Shown: positions 51,931 to 62,759 of the stretch, piece by piece
Layout: each line of letters opens with the position of its first letter
How positions within the stretch are numbered: the first letter of the stretch is position 1
Source: Gordionus sp. m RMFG-2023
Lineage: Eukaryota > Nematomorpha > Gordioida > Chordodea > Parachordodidae
Direction of reading: 5' to 3'
DNA length: 64,000 nucleotides
Assembly: GCF_954871325.1 (NCBI RefSeq)
Contig: NC_088779.1
Coordinates: 29,496,623-29,560,622 of the forward strand
Translations under genes and position numbers: made by a program
The notes under the pieces: model-generated
The model's database searches: none
The model's input: only the letters and a program-made list of their open reading frames with translations
What the model was told of the DNA's origin: nothing

Positions 51931-53429
51931 TAAATGCTTCAAAATATTAAAAATTAAAAAATTAGTAACTGCTAATTTATTTTTATAACAACCATTTTAT
52001 TATTAGTAAGATAATATATTCAATATAAATATAATACCTTTTAAAGATATAACTACAAACAATAACAGCAGTACAGGATGAAGAACCGATGGGAGGACAA
52101 GGTAGCTATGGTGAGTAGAGATGCCCTGGGCTACAGATTTTCAGAAGAAGAAGTCGTCTATAATATATTTTTTTTATTTATAATATTTTATTTAATAATA
52201 TTTTTAAAATATCTAGCCATACGATTTCCAGGTAGAAAGTTTTTTCTAAGCGACCAGCAATTTTTTTATTTTATATCCAAACAAAGGATAATAATTTGTT
52301 GAATTATTTTTTTTTTGTATATATATATATATATATAATGAAAAGTTCTGGCTGGAAATGGGTTTTAGCGGATATTTTTTTTCCACTTTAATAATTCATA
52401 TATATTTCATTATATATATATAAAATAAATATATGGTTTTAAATTTTATATTGGAATATATTTTTTACTAGCTTTACTAATGCTAGTGTATTAATTTATC
52501 GTATATTTACACTCTTTGGGAATGTTTTGATATTTTCTATGCTCCAAATAGGTTTGTTATTGTCTATATCCGAATAAGTGTAACCTGATATAGTTGTTAT
52601 CTTATATTTAAATTTGGGACAATTATTTTTTAAAAATGATGACGCAGACTTAATATATTCATAGTTGATCATTAAGGTAAAAAAAAAATTTAATGGTCGA
52701 AAACCATTTTAGTTTGCCCCAAAATTCCTTTTGATTCTAATATACTAAATTTTGTTCAACTCTTCAGTATATGTAACGTGTGATTAAACTTTTAACTGGA
52801 ATTGTTATTTATATATAATCTGAAAATCAGATTCTTAGAAAATAGTATACCAAAATTTTATTATAACTAAAATATAAGCGCAATTTGTAAAGGACTTAGG
52901 TCTGTTTAACCCTATAAGAGTGTACATGTAAGTTTAGTAAATAATTTCCTATATTGGATTTGATAATCAATAATTTTTTTGAATAAAGAAATTGATGCAA
53001 ATTATCGATAACATAAAGAAATATATAATATAGATATTTGTAAATTGATAATGATAATGATAGCAGTCAGAAAGATTTTAAAGACTTTAAATGTTACATA
53101 ATAATGGTGATTGTTGATTTTATGATATTCATAATATGAGTTAATTTAATTTAAATATTAAAATGGAATATTATTGAATAAAAATATAAAAAATTAGAAA
53201 TATAAAAATTAAACTTATAACACTTTGATTGAATCAACATTTTCCATACATTTATTTGTAGTTTAATTTTTAAATTTTCTTCCAAATTTAACATAATATT
53301 GAACAATTTATAAATTATTCATATTTTGACTTATTTATTTTTTAATTATTTGTTAAATGACTCGATTTAAGCCTATTTTTAAAACGAGTTTTTTGTTTTT
53401 TCAAAATATCCAAATATAAATTCGTCGCC

Positions 53430-53590
53430 AAATGACAATAGTAAAGAATATAGGTAATAGAACTATTAATAAAATTTTTAATATTATTCTATGTGGTCCA
53501 TAGTTTGTTGAAATGAAAATAATTAAAAATAAATAAGAGTTACGAAATTTGAGATGTGGAAAAACATAAAATTTATTAAGAATTATTCTT
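53430..53590 (+). repeat. Fragment of arm sequence, third copy
   Basis: Text like tttttaatattattctatgt, ggtccatagttt and agagttacgaaatttgagat repeats 32790-32880 in direct orientation and 10380-10500 in reverse. It lies just outside the right arm's outer end. Confidence 0.6.
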
Positions 53591-53639
53591 AAAGAATGAT
53601 GTTTTAAATATAATAAACGAAATAATCACTTAACTAATG

Positions 53640-53859
53640 ACCAATTGAGAGATACCATAGGATTTAGACTTGGATGCTCGCTTACACATTCACACACTTG
53701 CCACCTTTGCAACCTACCCCTAAACCAAACGCAAGACACGGGCTAAACTGCTCCCGCAGCCAAGGTCGCCACCTTCGGCATAAAGCTATAAATAAAATCA
53801 TCCATAACGCTCTTAATAAAGCTAAAATACCTAACATCCTAGAACCAACAAGCCTCTCT
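53640..53859 (+). mobile_element. LINE tail fragment, second LINE family
   Basis: Reads NDQLRDTIGFRLGC, THSHTCHLCNLPL, then after a frame change HGLNCSRSQGRHLRHKAINK and NALNKAKIPNILEP before it is cut by an LTR at 53860. These match FELT...IGIRLNC, PHIC, HSLHCGSCKGRIVRHNLSNS and LRSAQIPSTLEP in the copy at 35880-37925. Both ends are missing. Its Cys/His pairs are better kept than in the longer copy. Confidence 0.7.
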
Positions 53860-54817
53860 GACGCAAATAAAGAATAATTGCGCTAAAAATAATAAGTATT
53901 AGAATAAGAATCTGTAAGTCTGGTTTCTTTATTTATTAATAAAACATACTGAACAAAATTATTTATCGTATAAAGAAAATCGTTTATTTTTTTAACGTAA
54001 AAATTATATGTTCCTTTAAAATAATACAATTAAATTCGTTTTCTCGATTATATGTTTTTTTTACACAAAATCTGGATAAATATATCTATCGTAAATCAAT
54101 TTATGGTCAATCAATTGTGGCTAAAGGCTTCGTATATAAAAATACAATAATATATTATTTAGTGAATGTTTTTGTAAGTGTAAAAAGTAATATCGATTAA
54201 ATTAAATAATAAGAATATTTGCGCTAAACAGAATAAGTATTAGAATAAGAATCTGTAAGTCTGGTTTCTTTATTTATTAATAAAACATAATGAACAAAAT
54301 TATTTATCGTATAAAGAAAATCGTTTATTTTTTTAACGTAAAAATTATATGTTCTTTAAAAATACAATTGAATTCGTTTTATCGATTATATGTTTTTTTT
54401 ACACAAAATCTGGATCTATATATCTATCGTAAATCAATTTATGATCAATCAATTGTGGTTAAAGGCTTCGTATATAAAAATACAATAATATATTATTTAG
54501 TGAATGTTTTTGTAGTGTAAAAAGTAATATCGATTAAAATAATATATTATGCAACATGCACCACCTCCAAAAAAAAAATATATATAAAAAATATTGAAAT
54601 AAAAAGTGAAAGAAATTACAATTTATAGTAAATAAAAGCTCGCTTGGCATGCGGGAGGTAATTTAGATTTACTTTTAAGAAGAAAATAATAATAATAATG
54701 CAAAAAGAACTATAATAAACTTTGACCTTAAACAAAAAAAACAAATTGGTTAGTCAAGTGGGTAATAATGAGGGGACAGATTATGTATTATTTTGATTTG
54801 AAAATATATGTATAAAG

Positions 54818-55130
54818 GGGAAATGGCACCATAGTTGTACATGATATTTTTTATGTAATTACCCTTAACAAAAGGTATAGATTACACTATCGATAGGTAC
54901 AATTAACACTATAGGTGGCCAATAAACATTAAATATATTTGGAATAAAATTCATATAATGAAGAAAGTTACTAATTGGGAAATGGCACCATAGTTGTACA
55001 TGATAGTTTTTATGTAATTACCCTTAACAAAGGTATAGATTACACTATCTATAGGTACAATTAACACTATCGGTGGTCAATCATCACTAAATATATTTGG
55101 AATAAAAATAATATAATGAATAAAATTATT
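54818..55130. repeat. Tandem duplication, ~160-bp unit x2
   Basis: aaatggcaccatagttgtac starts both units (54823, 54980); each continues through acccttaacaaa, ggtatagattacactatc and aaatatatttggaataaa. The plus LTR copy has a single unit (61110-61285, inverted), so the doubling arose in this copy. Confidence 0.85.
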
Positions 55131-55364
55131 TAATCAAAAAAAAAACAATCATAAAAATATATGATAAAATTTGGGGATGATGATAAAAAAAAATATAAGA
55201 AAAGAGTATTATCATAGACAACAATTCTAATTAAAGAAGCATTATAATCTAAATGAACATTTGACCTTAGAAAATTTGAATTTCCAATGACATTACTGAT
55301 CCTCTCAGTGACAATACCCCCATGACATAATTGATTGATGCTCACTTTAACAAAAACTTAGTTG

Positions 55365-56563
55365 GAGAGTTGTACAAAAGATTTTCTTTGAAGATTTTTG
55401 AGCGAGATCTAGCTCAAAAATTTGAGCAAGATCTTTGAAGATCGTAAAATTTGAAGATCTTTTATTTATAAAAAAATTTGAGCAACGATTTTAAAAGATC
55501 TAGATCTTTGAAGATCGTAAAATTTGAAGATCTTTTATTTTTTAAAAATTTTGTGTAACGATCTTCAAAGATCTTCATGATATTTATTTTTTTACCCCTT
55601 TATTAAAAGCCCAGATGTTTTTCAATTTTATTAATATATTATTTCTTTTATGTTTTATACCTCTCTCCTCCTACCTTGATGAAAGAAAAAAATATTATTT
55701 ATTTTTTAAGCATGTTAAATTAAAATATAAATTCAATAAAGATGCACCGACAATTTTCATAATCGTATTTTATAAAAAAAGTTTTACCACAGAAGGGTAA
55801 AAATTTAATAGAAAAACTAGTGACTTTTAATGTTTTTATAAATTTAGTTGAATATTTTTTATTCAAAATAATCCCTGCTTAAAAATGGCTAATAGGTACC
55901 CCGCCAAAACCTGCCCCCTGTCTTCACAATTAATTAAAATTTAATTTGATATTAAATTACCATAAATATTGTCAATATTTTTATAAATGATAGAATGGAG
56001 ATTTTTTTATCATTTAGAATTAATATTAAGTCTGAAATTTTATAAAAAAATTTATTAGTGAAAATGTAAAATTTTAAGAAGTTACTCATTTTATTAATAA
56101 TATAAATTAAATTTTTACCCTTCTGTGGTAAAACTTTTTTTATAAAATACGATTATGAAAATTGTCGGTGAATCTTTATTGAATTTATATTTTAATTTAA
56201 CATGCTTAAAAAATAAATAATATTTTTTTCTTACAACAAGGCAGGGGAGAGGTATAAAGAAATATTATATTAATAAAATTGAAAAACATCTGGGTTTTTA
56301 ATAAAGGGGTAAAAAAATAAATATTATGAAGATCTTTAAAGATCGTTGATCGCAGCGATCTTCAAAGATCTAGATCTTTGAAGATCCTTACACAAAATTT
56401 TTAAAAAATAAAAGATCTTCAAATTTTACGATCTTCAAAGATCTAGATCTTTTAAGATCTTTGCTCAAATTTTTTTATAAATAAAAGATCTTCAAATTTT
56501 ACGATCTTAAATATCATCTAGATCTTTGAAGATCTTTTTATTTTGAGCAAATGTACAACTCTG
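55365..56563. mobile_element. Fold-back hAT-like element, 1199 bp, perfect 8-bp duplication
   Basis: Flanked by cttagttg on both sides (55357-55364, 56564-56571). The plus LTR copy has the empty site near 60900 (gcgtaaagttaattctc side by side with aaaaacgg on the reverse strand). Ends read gagagttgtaca and, on the other strand, cagagttgtaca. Long inverted arms of about 450 bp (55365-55815 and 56105-56563) surround about 290 bp; the arms are packed with aagatctttgaagatc-type words. Non-coding. The 8-bp duplication and CAGAG-type end favour hAT. Arms match well, so it is among the youngest insertions here. Confidence 0.88.
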
Positions 56564-57103
56564 CTTAGTTGTGTAAAGTTAATTCTCAAAATTTTATTCT
56601 TTTAAAATTAAGGTCGTAAATCAAAGTCATTGTCATTGAACAAAAAATCTTTTTCTTTTATATCAACCGATTCATATTCGAAGCGATAACGGATTATTAA
56701 AAGTTAAAAAATTAACCCTATCTCCTATCTCTTTAGTAAAATCAAAATTGAGTCTAATCAAATCAAATTCTTAGATCCAATCTAGACCACATAAAGGTGG
56801 TCCCTCCCCTTCCAAAACATAAAAATCTAAATATTTCATCGTATTTAGAAATTTGACCTTACAATTAATAACTTTACCAATGACTGTGATAGACGACCCT
56901 TCATACGAGAATAATTTCTTCGAACAACTATTCAACTCCACATCTTCATCCTTCGCAAGCTATTCAAACTCTTTAATGGGCAAGGATGACACCGGAGAAC
57001 CAGTATCTATCATAAAAGAAAAATATAATTATTAACTTGAAGGTCTCATGATCATTAATAAAATTTATTTTATTTCTTGGCCTTAAATTATAAGGGGTTT
57101 GTA

Positions 57104-57742
57104 TCATCTCCGTCTTTTTGAAATTGTTATAATTGCTGTTGTTGTTGTTGTTGTTGCTGCTGCAGCTGTTGTTGTTGCTGCTGTTGTAGTTGTTGGTCCT
57201 ACCATTATACTTGTTTTCATTCCATGTCGTATAGCATTGTGAACCATATCTGTCATCTTTTTTCCATGTATCTTTTCAATGAAGGACTTTTTATTATTAA
57301 TCTCCAATGATTGACATTTGACAACAATCCCCTCAATGATAATCAAGTCTGTCGTGTTTTCTTCTATCAATCTTGTTTTTAATCTCTCATTGTGACAATT
57401 AATAATGAATTGATACGCTATCAATTCTGAATTAAGGCCAGATCCGCACGCCTTCAGCCTATCCAGATATTCTCTGGATGACTCTAATCTATCTGGTTTA
57501 ACACTAAAAACTTCCATTATACACGTAATTTTGTTCTTTTCAACTTTTTTTTGTATTAAATCCTTCATTTGCTCATAAGATAAATTATCAATCGAATCTA
57601 TTATACTCACAGCCAAATCTTTATTTATTGTCTCGAACAGTTTATATTTCTTAGTGGGTTCATCAATTATGTTTTCGGCAATAAATTTTAGGTCAAGGGT
57701 TTTGAGTAAAACTTTTATGTTATTATTTCCATCCTCCACCAT
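57104..57742 (-). pseudogene. Gag of minus LTR copy (fossil)
   Basis: A 212-codon frame that begins right at the LTR edge. It contains LETINK-like text (LFETINKDLAVSIIDSID), DRLESSREYLDRLKACGSGL and HNERLKTRLIEENTTDLIII, which is a retrotransposon capsid-type sequence, then a low-complexity tail encoded by CAA/CAG-type repeats. No zinc knuckle seen. Matches the gag of the plus copy closely along its length. Confidence 0.7.
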
Positions 57743-57960
57743 GACGCAAATAAAGAATATGGTTGCGCTAAAAAGATAAGTAGTCGAATAAGAATCTGTA
57801 AGTCTGGTTTCTTTATTTATTAATAAAACATAATGAACAAAATTATTTATCGTATAAAGAAAATCGTTTATATTTTTAACGTAAAAATTATATGTTGTTT
57901 AAAAATACAATTAAATTCGTTTTCTCGATTATATATTTTCTTTTCACAAAATCTGGATAA

Positions 57961-58957
57961 ACCTGCACCCCATAGTCCAATGGGAAATCCCTAATTTGCG
58001 ACGCAACCTGCGTCTCTTCATTTCCCTCATCATTTAATTCAAACCCTCTTACTAGCGGCGAAAATAAAAAAATTAATAAATAATCAATACTAAATAACTT
58101 TATTTTTCAACCCATAGTCATTTCAACTTGTGGCAATTTCTCATAATCAACATAATTTTTAAAAAATTTTAGCACGTATATTTTTAACATTACAAACGAA
58201 AAACGCGAATCAATTTTTCTTAAACAAAAACTCCAATTAGAAATTTTTAAACATAATTATACCTGTTTTTTAGGAACATTTTTACTATAAGCTCTTTTAG
58301 AGCCATCGATATTTTTAAAATATAGATTCACTTTTAATATATATATATTCATTTTTTATTTTTATATTTTGTTTATATGTTTTAAAGATAAATGAATAAA
58401 AAAAAATTAAGTTTAAAAAAAAAAAAGTAAAAGTGTCAAACAAAAAAGGAACCAATCGAAAAAGGAAAATTGTCAATCAAACTTTATTGTAAATTTTTCT
58501 ATTCCTTCATATTTTATTTCTAACATTTTAATATTTCTTTAAGTCTATTTTAATCTTTATTTTTCTTATCTTTTATAAATTCTTCTTCCAATTTTTGATA
58601 ATTCATTTTTGTCTCTTTAAAAATAATTTATAAATTTTCCGTTATTTATCTTTATTTCTCTTCATATTTTACAAAATTTTTTAACAATTCTTTACTCTTT
58701 TTTTTTATCCTACATAACGATATTTTCACATTTTATGAATTTTTCTCCTTATATTATTATCTTTTACATACTTCTAACTTTTTCAATTTCTCATTTTTAA
58801 TCTTTATTTTTCCGATCTTTTCTCCATTTATATTTTCTTGTTCATTCTTTTTTTAAATTATTTTTAATTTTGACTTAATTTTTATTTCTCATTAGCAAAC
58901 AATATTTCTATGAATATTTTTGCATATCAAATTATTTAATTATAATTGTTGAACTAT
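57961..58957. other. Spacer between the two LTR fossils
   Basis: A richer stretch at 57961-58050 (cctgcaccccatagtcc, gcgacgcaacctgcgtctc) shows an open minus frame with RGFELNDEGNEETQ that I cannot assign. The rest, especially 58440-58860, is strongly T-rich with ttttctt/tttatttt words and no structure. Confidence 0.4.
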
Positions 58958-59335
58958 TGTTGCATGTTCGCTTAATTTGTTGTAATTCATTGTATATTTA
59001 AATACTTCTTAAATATTTGGCTTATTCAATTTGTTGTAATTGTAAATTTAAATATGTTTATATTATCTTTTTATTCAATGAAATTAACATGTATATAAAT
59101 ACATCTCAAGGCGATTAAACATATATATATTGATATATATTTTCATTTTCTAAGACCACTAGTTTTCTTTTGTATAACCATATTATTAAATAAAAAAGAT
59201 TACTTGTTTTCTTTTGTATAACCTTATTATTAAATAAAAAGACCACTTGTTTTCTTTTGTATAACCATATTATCAAATAAAAAGACCACTTCAACGTCAA
59301 TATTCTAATAATATACTCAATAAAGACTATTTCCT
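58958..59335 (+). repeat. Diverged solo LTR-like sequence
   Basis: Starts tgttgcatgttcgc, like the LTR at 59381 (tgttgcatgtgcgc), and shares acatctcaaggcgattaaac and tatattttcattttc; ends around caataaagactatttcctcc, parallel to caataaagactatcattttt in that LTR. So an older relative of the same LTR family lies just upstream of the plus copy. An internal three-fold repeat (59154-59281, unit about 43 bp with cttttgtataaccatattat) has grown inside. Confidence 0.6.
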
Positions 59336-59380
59336 CCTTAATTATGCAATATAATCACACACAATCTATACTATAGTATT

Positions 59381-61586
59381 TGTTGCATGTGCGCCATTGT
59401 ATATTTAAATAATTAAATAATTCAATTGTATATTTAAATACTTAAATAATTCAATTGTATATTTAAAGTTAAGTGAAATTTATTTGTATATCTCAAGGCA
59501 ATTAAATATATATATATTAATATATATTTTCATTTTAAAAAACACTTCTTTTTCTTTTTTAAAATATAAAAATATATTGTAAATTACTATAATGATATTT
59601 TCAATAAAGACTATCATTTTTCTTCGATTGAATTTAATCAAGTGTCTTTGTTCTGTCTAATTTTTATCCTGTGCGACCATCCTAATAACCGTTCTAGATT
59701 TAATATTCAAGCTTATAATTCTCTTTCATTATGGTGGAGGAAAGTTATAATAACATAAAAGTCTTACTCAAAACCCTTGACCTAAAATTTATTGCCGAAA
59801 ACATAACTGATGAACCTACTAAGAAATATGAACTGTTCGAGACAATAAATAAAGATTTGGCGGTGAGTATAATGGATTCGATTAATAATTTAATGAGCAA
59901 ATGAAGAATTTAATACAAAAAAAAGTTGAAAAGAATAAAATTACGCGTATAATGGAAGTTTTTAATACTAAACCAGATAGATTAGAGTCATCCAGAGAAT
60001 ATCTGGATAGGCTGAAGGCGTGCGGATCTGGCCTTAATTCAGAAATGATAGCGGTTCAATTCATTATTAATTGTCACAATGAGAGATTAAAAACAAGATT
60101 GATAGAAGAAAACACGACAGACTTGATTATCATTGAGGAGATTGTTGTCAAATGTCAATCATTGGAGATTAATTATAAAAAGTCCTTCATTGAAAAAGAT
60201 ACATGGAGAAAAGATGACAGATATGGTGCACAATTCTATACGACATGGAATGAAAACAAGCATAGTGGTAGGACCTACAACAACAACATCAACAACTACA
60301 ACCGCAGCAACAACAACAACAGCAATTACAACAATTTCAAAAAAACGGATATGATACAAACACCTTATAATTTAAGGCCAAGAAATAAAATTTATTTTAT
60401 TAATGATATTATGATTGACCTTCAAATTAATAATTATAAGATGATAGATACTGGATCTCCGGTGTCATCCTTGCCCATAAAAGAGTTTGATAAGCTTGCG
60501 AAGGATGAAGATGTGGAGTTGAAAAGTTGTTCGAAGAAATATTCTCGTATGAAGGGTCGCCTATCACAGTCATTGGTAAAGTTATTAATTGTAAGGTCAA
60601 ATTTCTAAATACGATTAAATATTTAGATTTTTATGTTTTGGAATGGGAGGGACCACCTTTATGTGGTCTAGATTGGATCAAAGAATTTGATTTGATTAGA
60701 TTTAATTTTGATTTTAATACTAAAGAGATAGGAGATAGGGTTAATTTTTTAACTTTTAATAATCCGTTATCGCTTCGAATAGGAATCGATTGATTGTTCA
60801 ATGACAATGACTTTGATTATAACCAAATTTAAAAGAAGGCCCATGACTTTGATTTACTACCTTAATTTTAAAAGAATTAAATTTTGAGAATTAACTTTAC
60901 GCAACTCCGTTTTTATTAGAGCATCAATCAATTATGGCGTTCACTGAGAGGATCAGTAATGTCATTTGAAATTCAAATTTTCTAAGGTCAATATGTTCAT
61001 TTAGATCATAATGTTTCTTTAATTATAATTGTTTTCTATGATAATACGCTTTTCTTATATTTTTGTTTATCACCATCTCCAATTTTTTCATATATTTTCA
61101 TGATTGTTTTTTTTTGATTAAATAATTTTCTTCATTATATTAATTTTATTCCAAATATATTTATTGTTTATTGGCCACCTATAGTGTGAATTGTACCTAT
61201 CGATAGTGGAATCTATACCTTTTGTAAGGGTGATTACATAAAAAAATATCATGTACAACTATAGTGCCATTTCCCCTTTATACATATATTTTCATTCTTA
61301 AAAATAAATCTAAATTACCTCTCGCATGCCAAACGAGTTCTTTCCTTCCCCATTTTTTTGTACCATGTTGTGTTTTCAAGACATTAATTTTTTTTTTATA
61401 TATTTTTTTTTGGAGGTGGTGCATGTTGCATGTGCGCCATTGTATATTTAAATACTTAAATAATTCAATTGTATATTTAAAGTTTAGTGAAATTTATTTG
61501 TTTATCTCAAGGCAATTAAATATATATATATTAATATATATTTTCATTTTAATTGCCTTGAGATAAGCTTATAATTCTCTTTCATT
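59381..61586 (+). mobile_element. Gag-protease LTR retrotransposon fossil, plus copy
   Basis: LTRs at 59381-59730 and 61424-61586 both start tgttgcatgtgcgccattgt and end ataattctctttcatt; the second is shorter. Flanks agtatt (59375-59380, 61587-61592) are the target duplication, and nearby 65-bp repeats (61618-61745) show the empty sequence ctatagtatttattcttg. The internal part (59731-61423) holds gag, a retropepsin-like protease and non-coding DNA ending in ggaggtggtgca. No pol. The 3' LTR forms a hairpin (atctcaaggcaatta ... taattgccttgagat, 61505-61563). Broken, a few breaks; moderate age. Ty3/gypsy-like. Confidence 0.85.
59731..60800 (+). pseudogene. Gag and retropepsin-like protease, plus copy (fossil)
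   Basis: Gag begins MVEESYNNIKVLLKTLDLKF at the LTR edge and shows DRLESSREYLDRLKACGSGL and HNERLKTRLIEENTTDLIII; an asparagine-rich segment (NNNINNYNRSNNNNSNYNN) follows. The protease signature DTGSPVSSLP lies at about 60447, and LEWEGPPLCGLDWIKEFDLI at about 60640, a retropepsin C-terminal pattern. No zinc knuckle, no reverse transcriptase. Inverted match to 56640-57742. Confidence 0.75.
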
Positions 61587-61617
61587 AGTATTTATTCTTG
61601 TTCAATATTCATCCTTA

Positions 61618-61745
61618 ACAATTATGCAATATAATCACACACAATTTATTCTATAGTATTTATTCTTGTTCAATATTTCTCCTAAATTATGCAATACAAT
61701 CACACACAATTTATTCTATAGTATTTATTCTTGTTCAATAACTAT
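61618..61745 (+). repeat. 65-bp direct repeat pair
   Basis: aattatgcaatataatcaca starts at 61619 and, with one change, at 61682; both run through ctatagtatttattcttgtt. A third, split copy flanks the plus LTR element (59340-59380 on the left, 61587-61617 on the right). Confidence 0.8.
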
Positions 61746-62149
61746 AATACTAAAAATATGTATATTAATATATTATTATTTTAAATTTTTATTTTAAAAA
61801 TTTAATATTTAGGCAAAAAGCATTCAATACTTTTGAGCATGTAACTAATTTTTTTTGTAATTATTTTATACTATATTCTTTGTTTTATGAATACCTTAAA
61901 ATGAGGTAAATGTTGTAATATAAAAGATTTTTGTCTTTTTTGCCATTTATTCCATTTGTTGAGATTACATTTTTAAAAAAATTTACTTTTTTGTTTTAAA
62001 AATTAAAATCATGTAGATATGGTAAAAACAAGTGTAAATAGCATTAACATTAAAACAAAATGATCTAATCGCGTTAAAAAGGATAGTATCAAAATTCATG
62101 TTTTAAAGTAAGTCATAAAACAGTGACAAACATTGAATTCATCTTAAAA
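61746..62149. other. A/T-rich spacer, nothing seen
   Basis: No motif recognised; may include the degraded N-terminal part of the Tc1-like element that follows. Confidence 0.35.
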
Positions 62150-62455
62150 ATGGAATAAAATATATTTTACCTATAGGAGGTTTACTTCACACGCGTAAAT
62201 CAAGAACAAATAAAATATTCAAATTGTATATTTAGATTGTATTAAGGTTATGTGATATGATTAAAGAAATATATGATGTAGAAATATCAAAAAATACAGT
62301 ATAAAAGTTACTATCAGGATTTAATTTTAGTTTTAAGAGGGTATCACTACTTTAAATTATAGAAAAGACAGAATGCGCTAATTGGTTTGTAAATTTAGCT
62401 TATTTAAAAGAAAAAATATGAGAGCGATTATCAATATAAATGAGACGGTTATATG
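62150..62455 (+). pseudogene. Tc1/mariner (IS630-like) transposase remnant, cut by a hAT
   Basis: Reads GGLLHTRKSRTNK (62167), DMIKEIYDVEISKNTV (62257), KLLSGFNFSFKRVS after a stop (62308), then MRAIINI and NETV (62417-62449). The pattern is the second helix-turn-helix (IxxxYxVxISxxTVxRxLxxxxFSxKR) and the IIFIDETGF block that carries the first catalytic Asp of the DDE triad, which is Asn here. The hAT end begins at 62456, and no second half is seen in the window. Confidence 0.6.
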
Positions 62456-62759
62456 CAGTGGCGTAGGCATGGGGGGGGGGGGTTTGGGGCTTCAAACCCC
62501 CCCCCCTCCCCATGAAAAATAAAAAAAAAATTTTTTTTAATTTTATTTTTAAAACATTTTTTTTTTAAATTTTTTAATTTTAATTTAATAAATTCTTAAT
62601 AAACTCTTGATTTTTATGTTTTAAATTTATTATAAATAATAATAGATATACACATTTGATGTATTTTATATTTATTTTTGGTTTGCAGCTTTTTCACACC
62701 ACCCCGAGTTATTTATTCAAACGTATGAAATTGACAAAAATCAAAAAAAAAAAAGATTT

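Larger units (their letters stand above)
53860..57960 (-). mobile_element. Gag-protease LTR retrotransposon fossil, minus copy
   Basis: Internal part 54557-57742 runs gag (57104-57742), protease region (about 56640-57060), then non-coding DNA to a purine-rich tract and tgca boundary at 54557-54575. LTR-like repeats: a partial one at 57743-57960 and two in tandem at 53860-54205 and 54206-54556; all share aatctgtaagtctggtttct and caaaatctggat. There is no room for reverse transcriptase, RNase H or integrase, as in the plus copy at 59381-61586, so both descend from a pol-less, non-autonomous parent. A 1.2-kb DNA element sits inside. Broken, with a few breaks; moderately old. Family: Ty3/gypsy-like by gag and protease appearance. 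Confidence 0.75.

Noticed and set aside
59154-59281. Three regular 43-bp repeats considered as a CRISPR array
   Set aside because: The repeats are directly adjacent with no unique spacers, inside an LTR-like sequence of a eukaryotic genome.
60133-60359. Threonine-rich plus frame and valine-rich minus frame
   Set aside because: Other-frame readings of the CAA-repeat part of the gag fossil.
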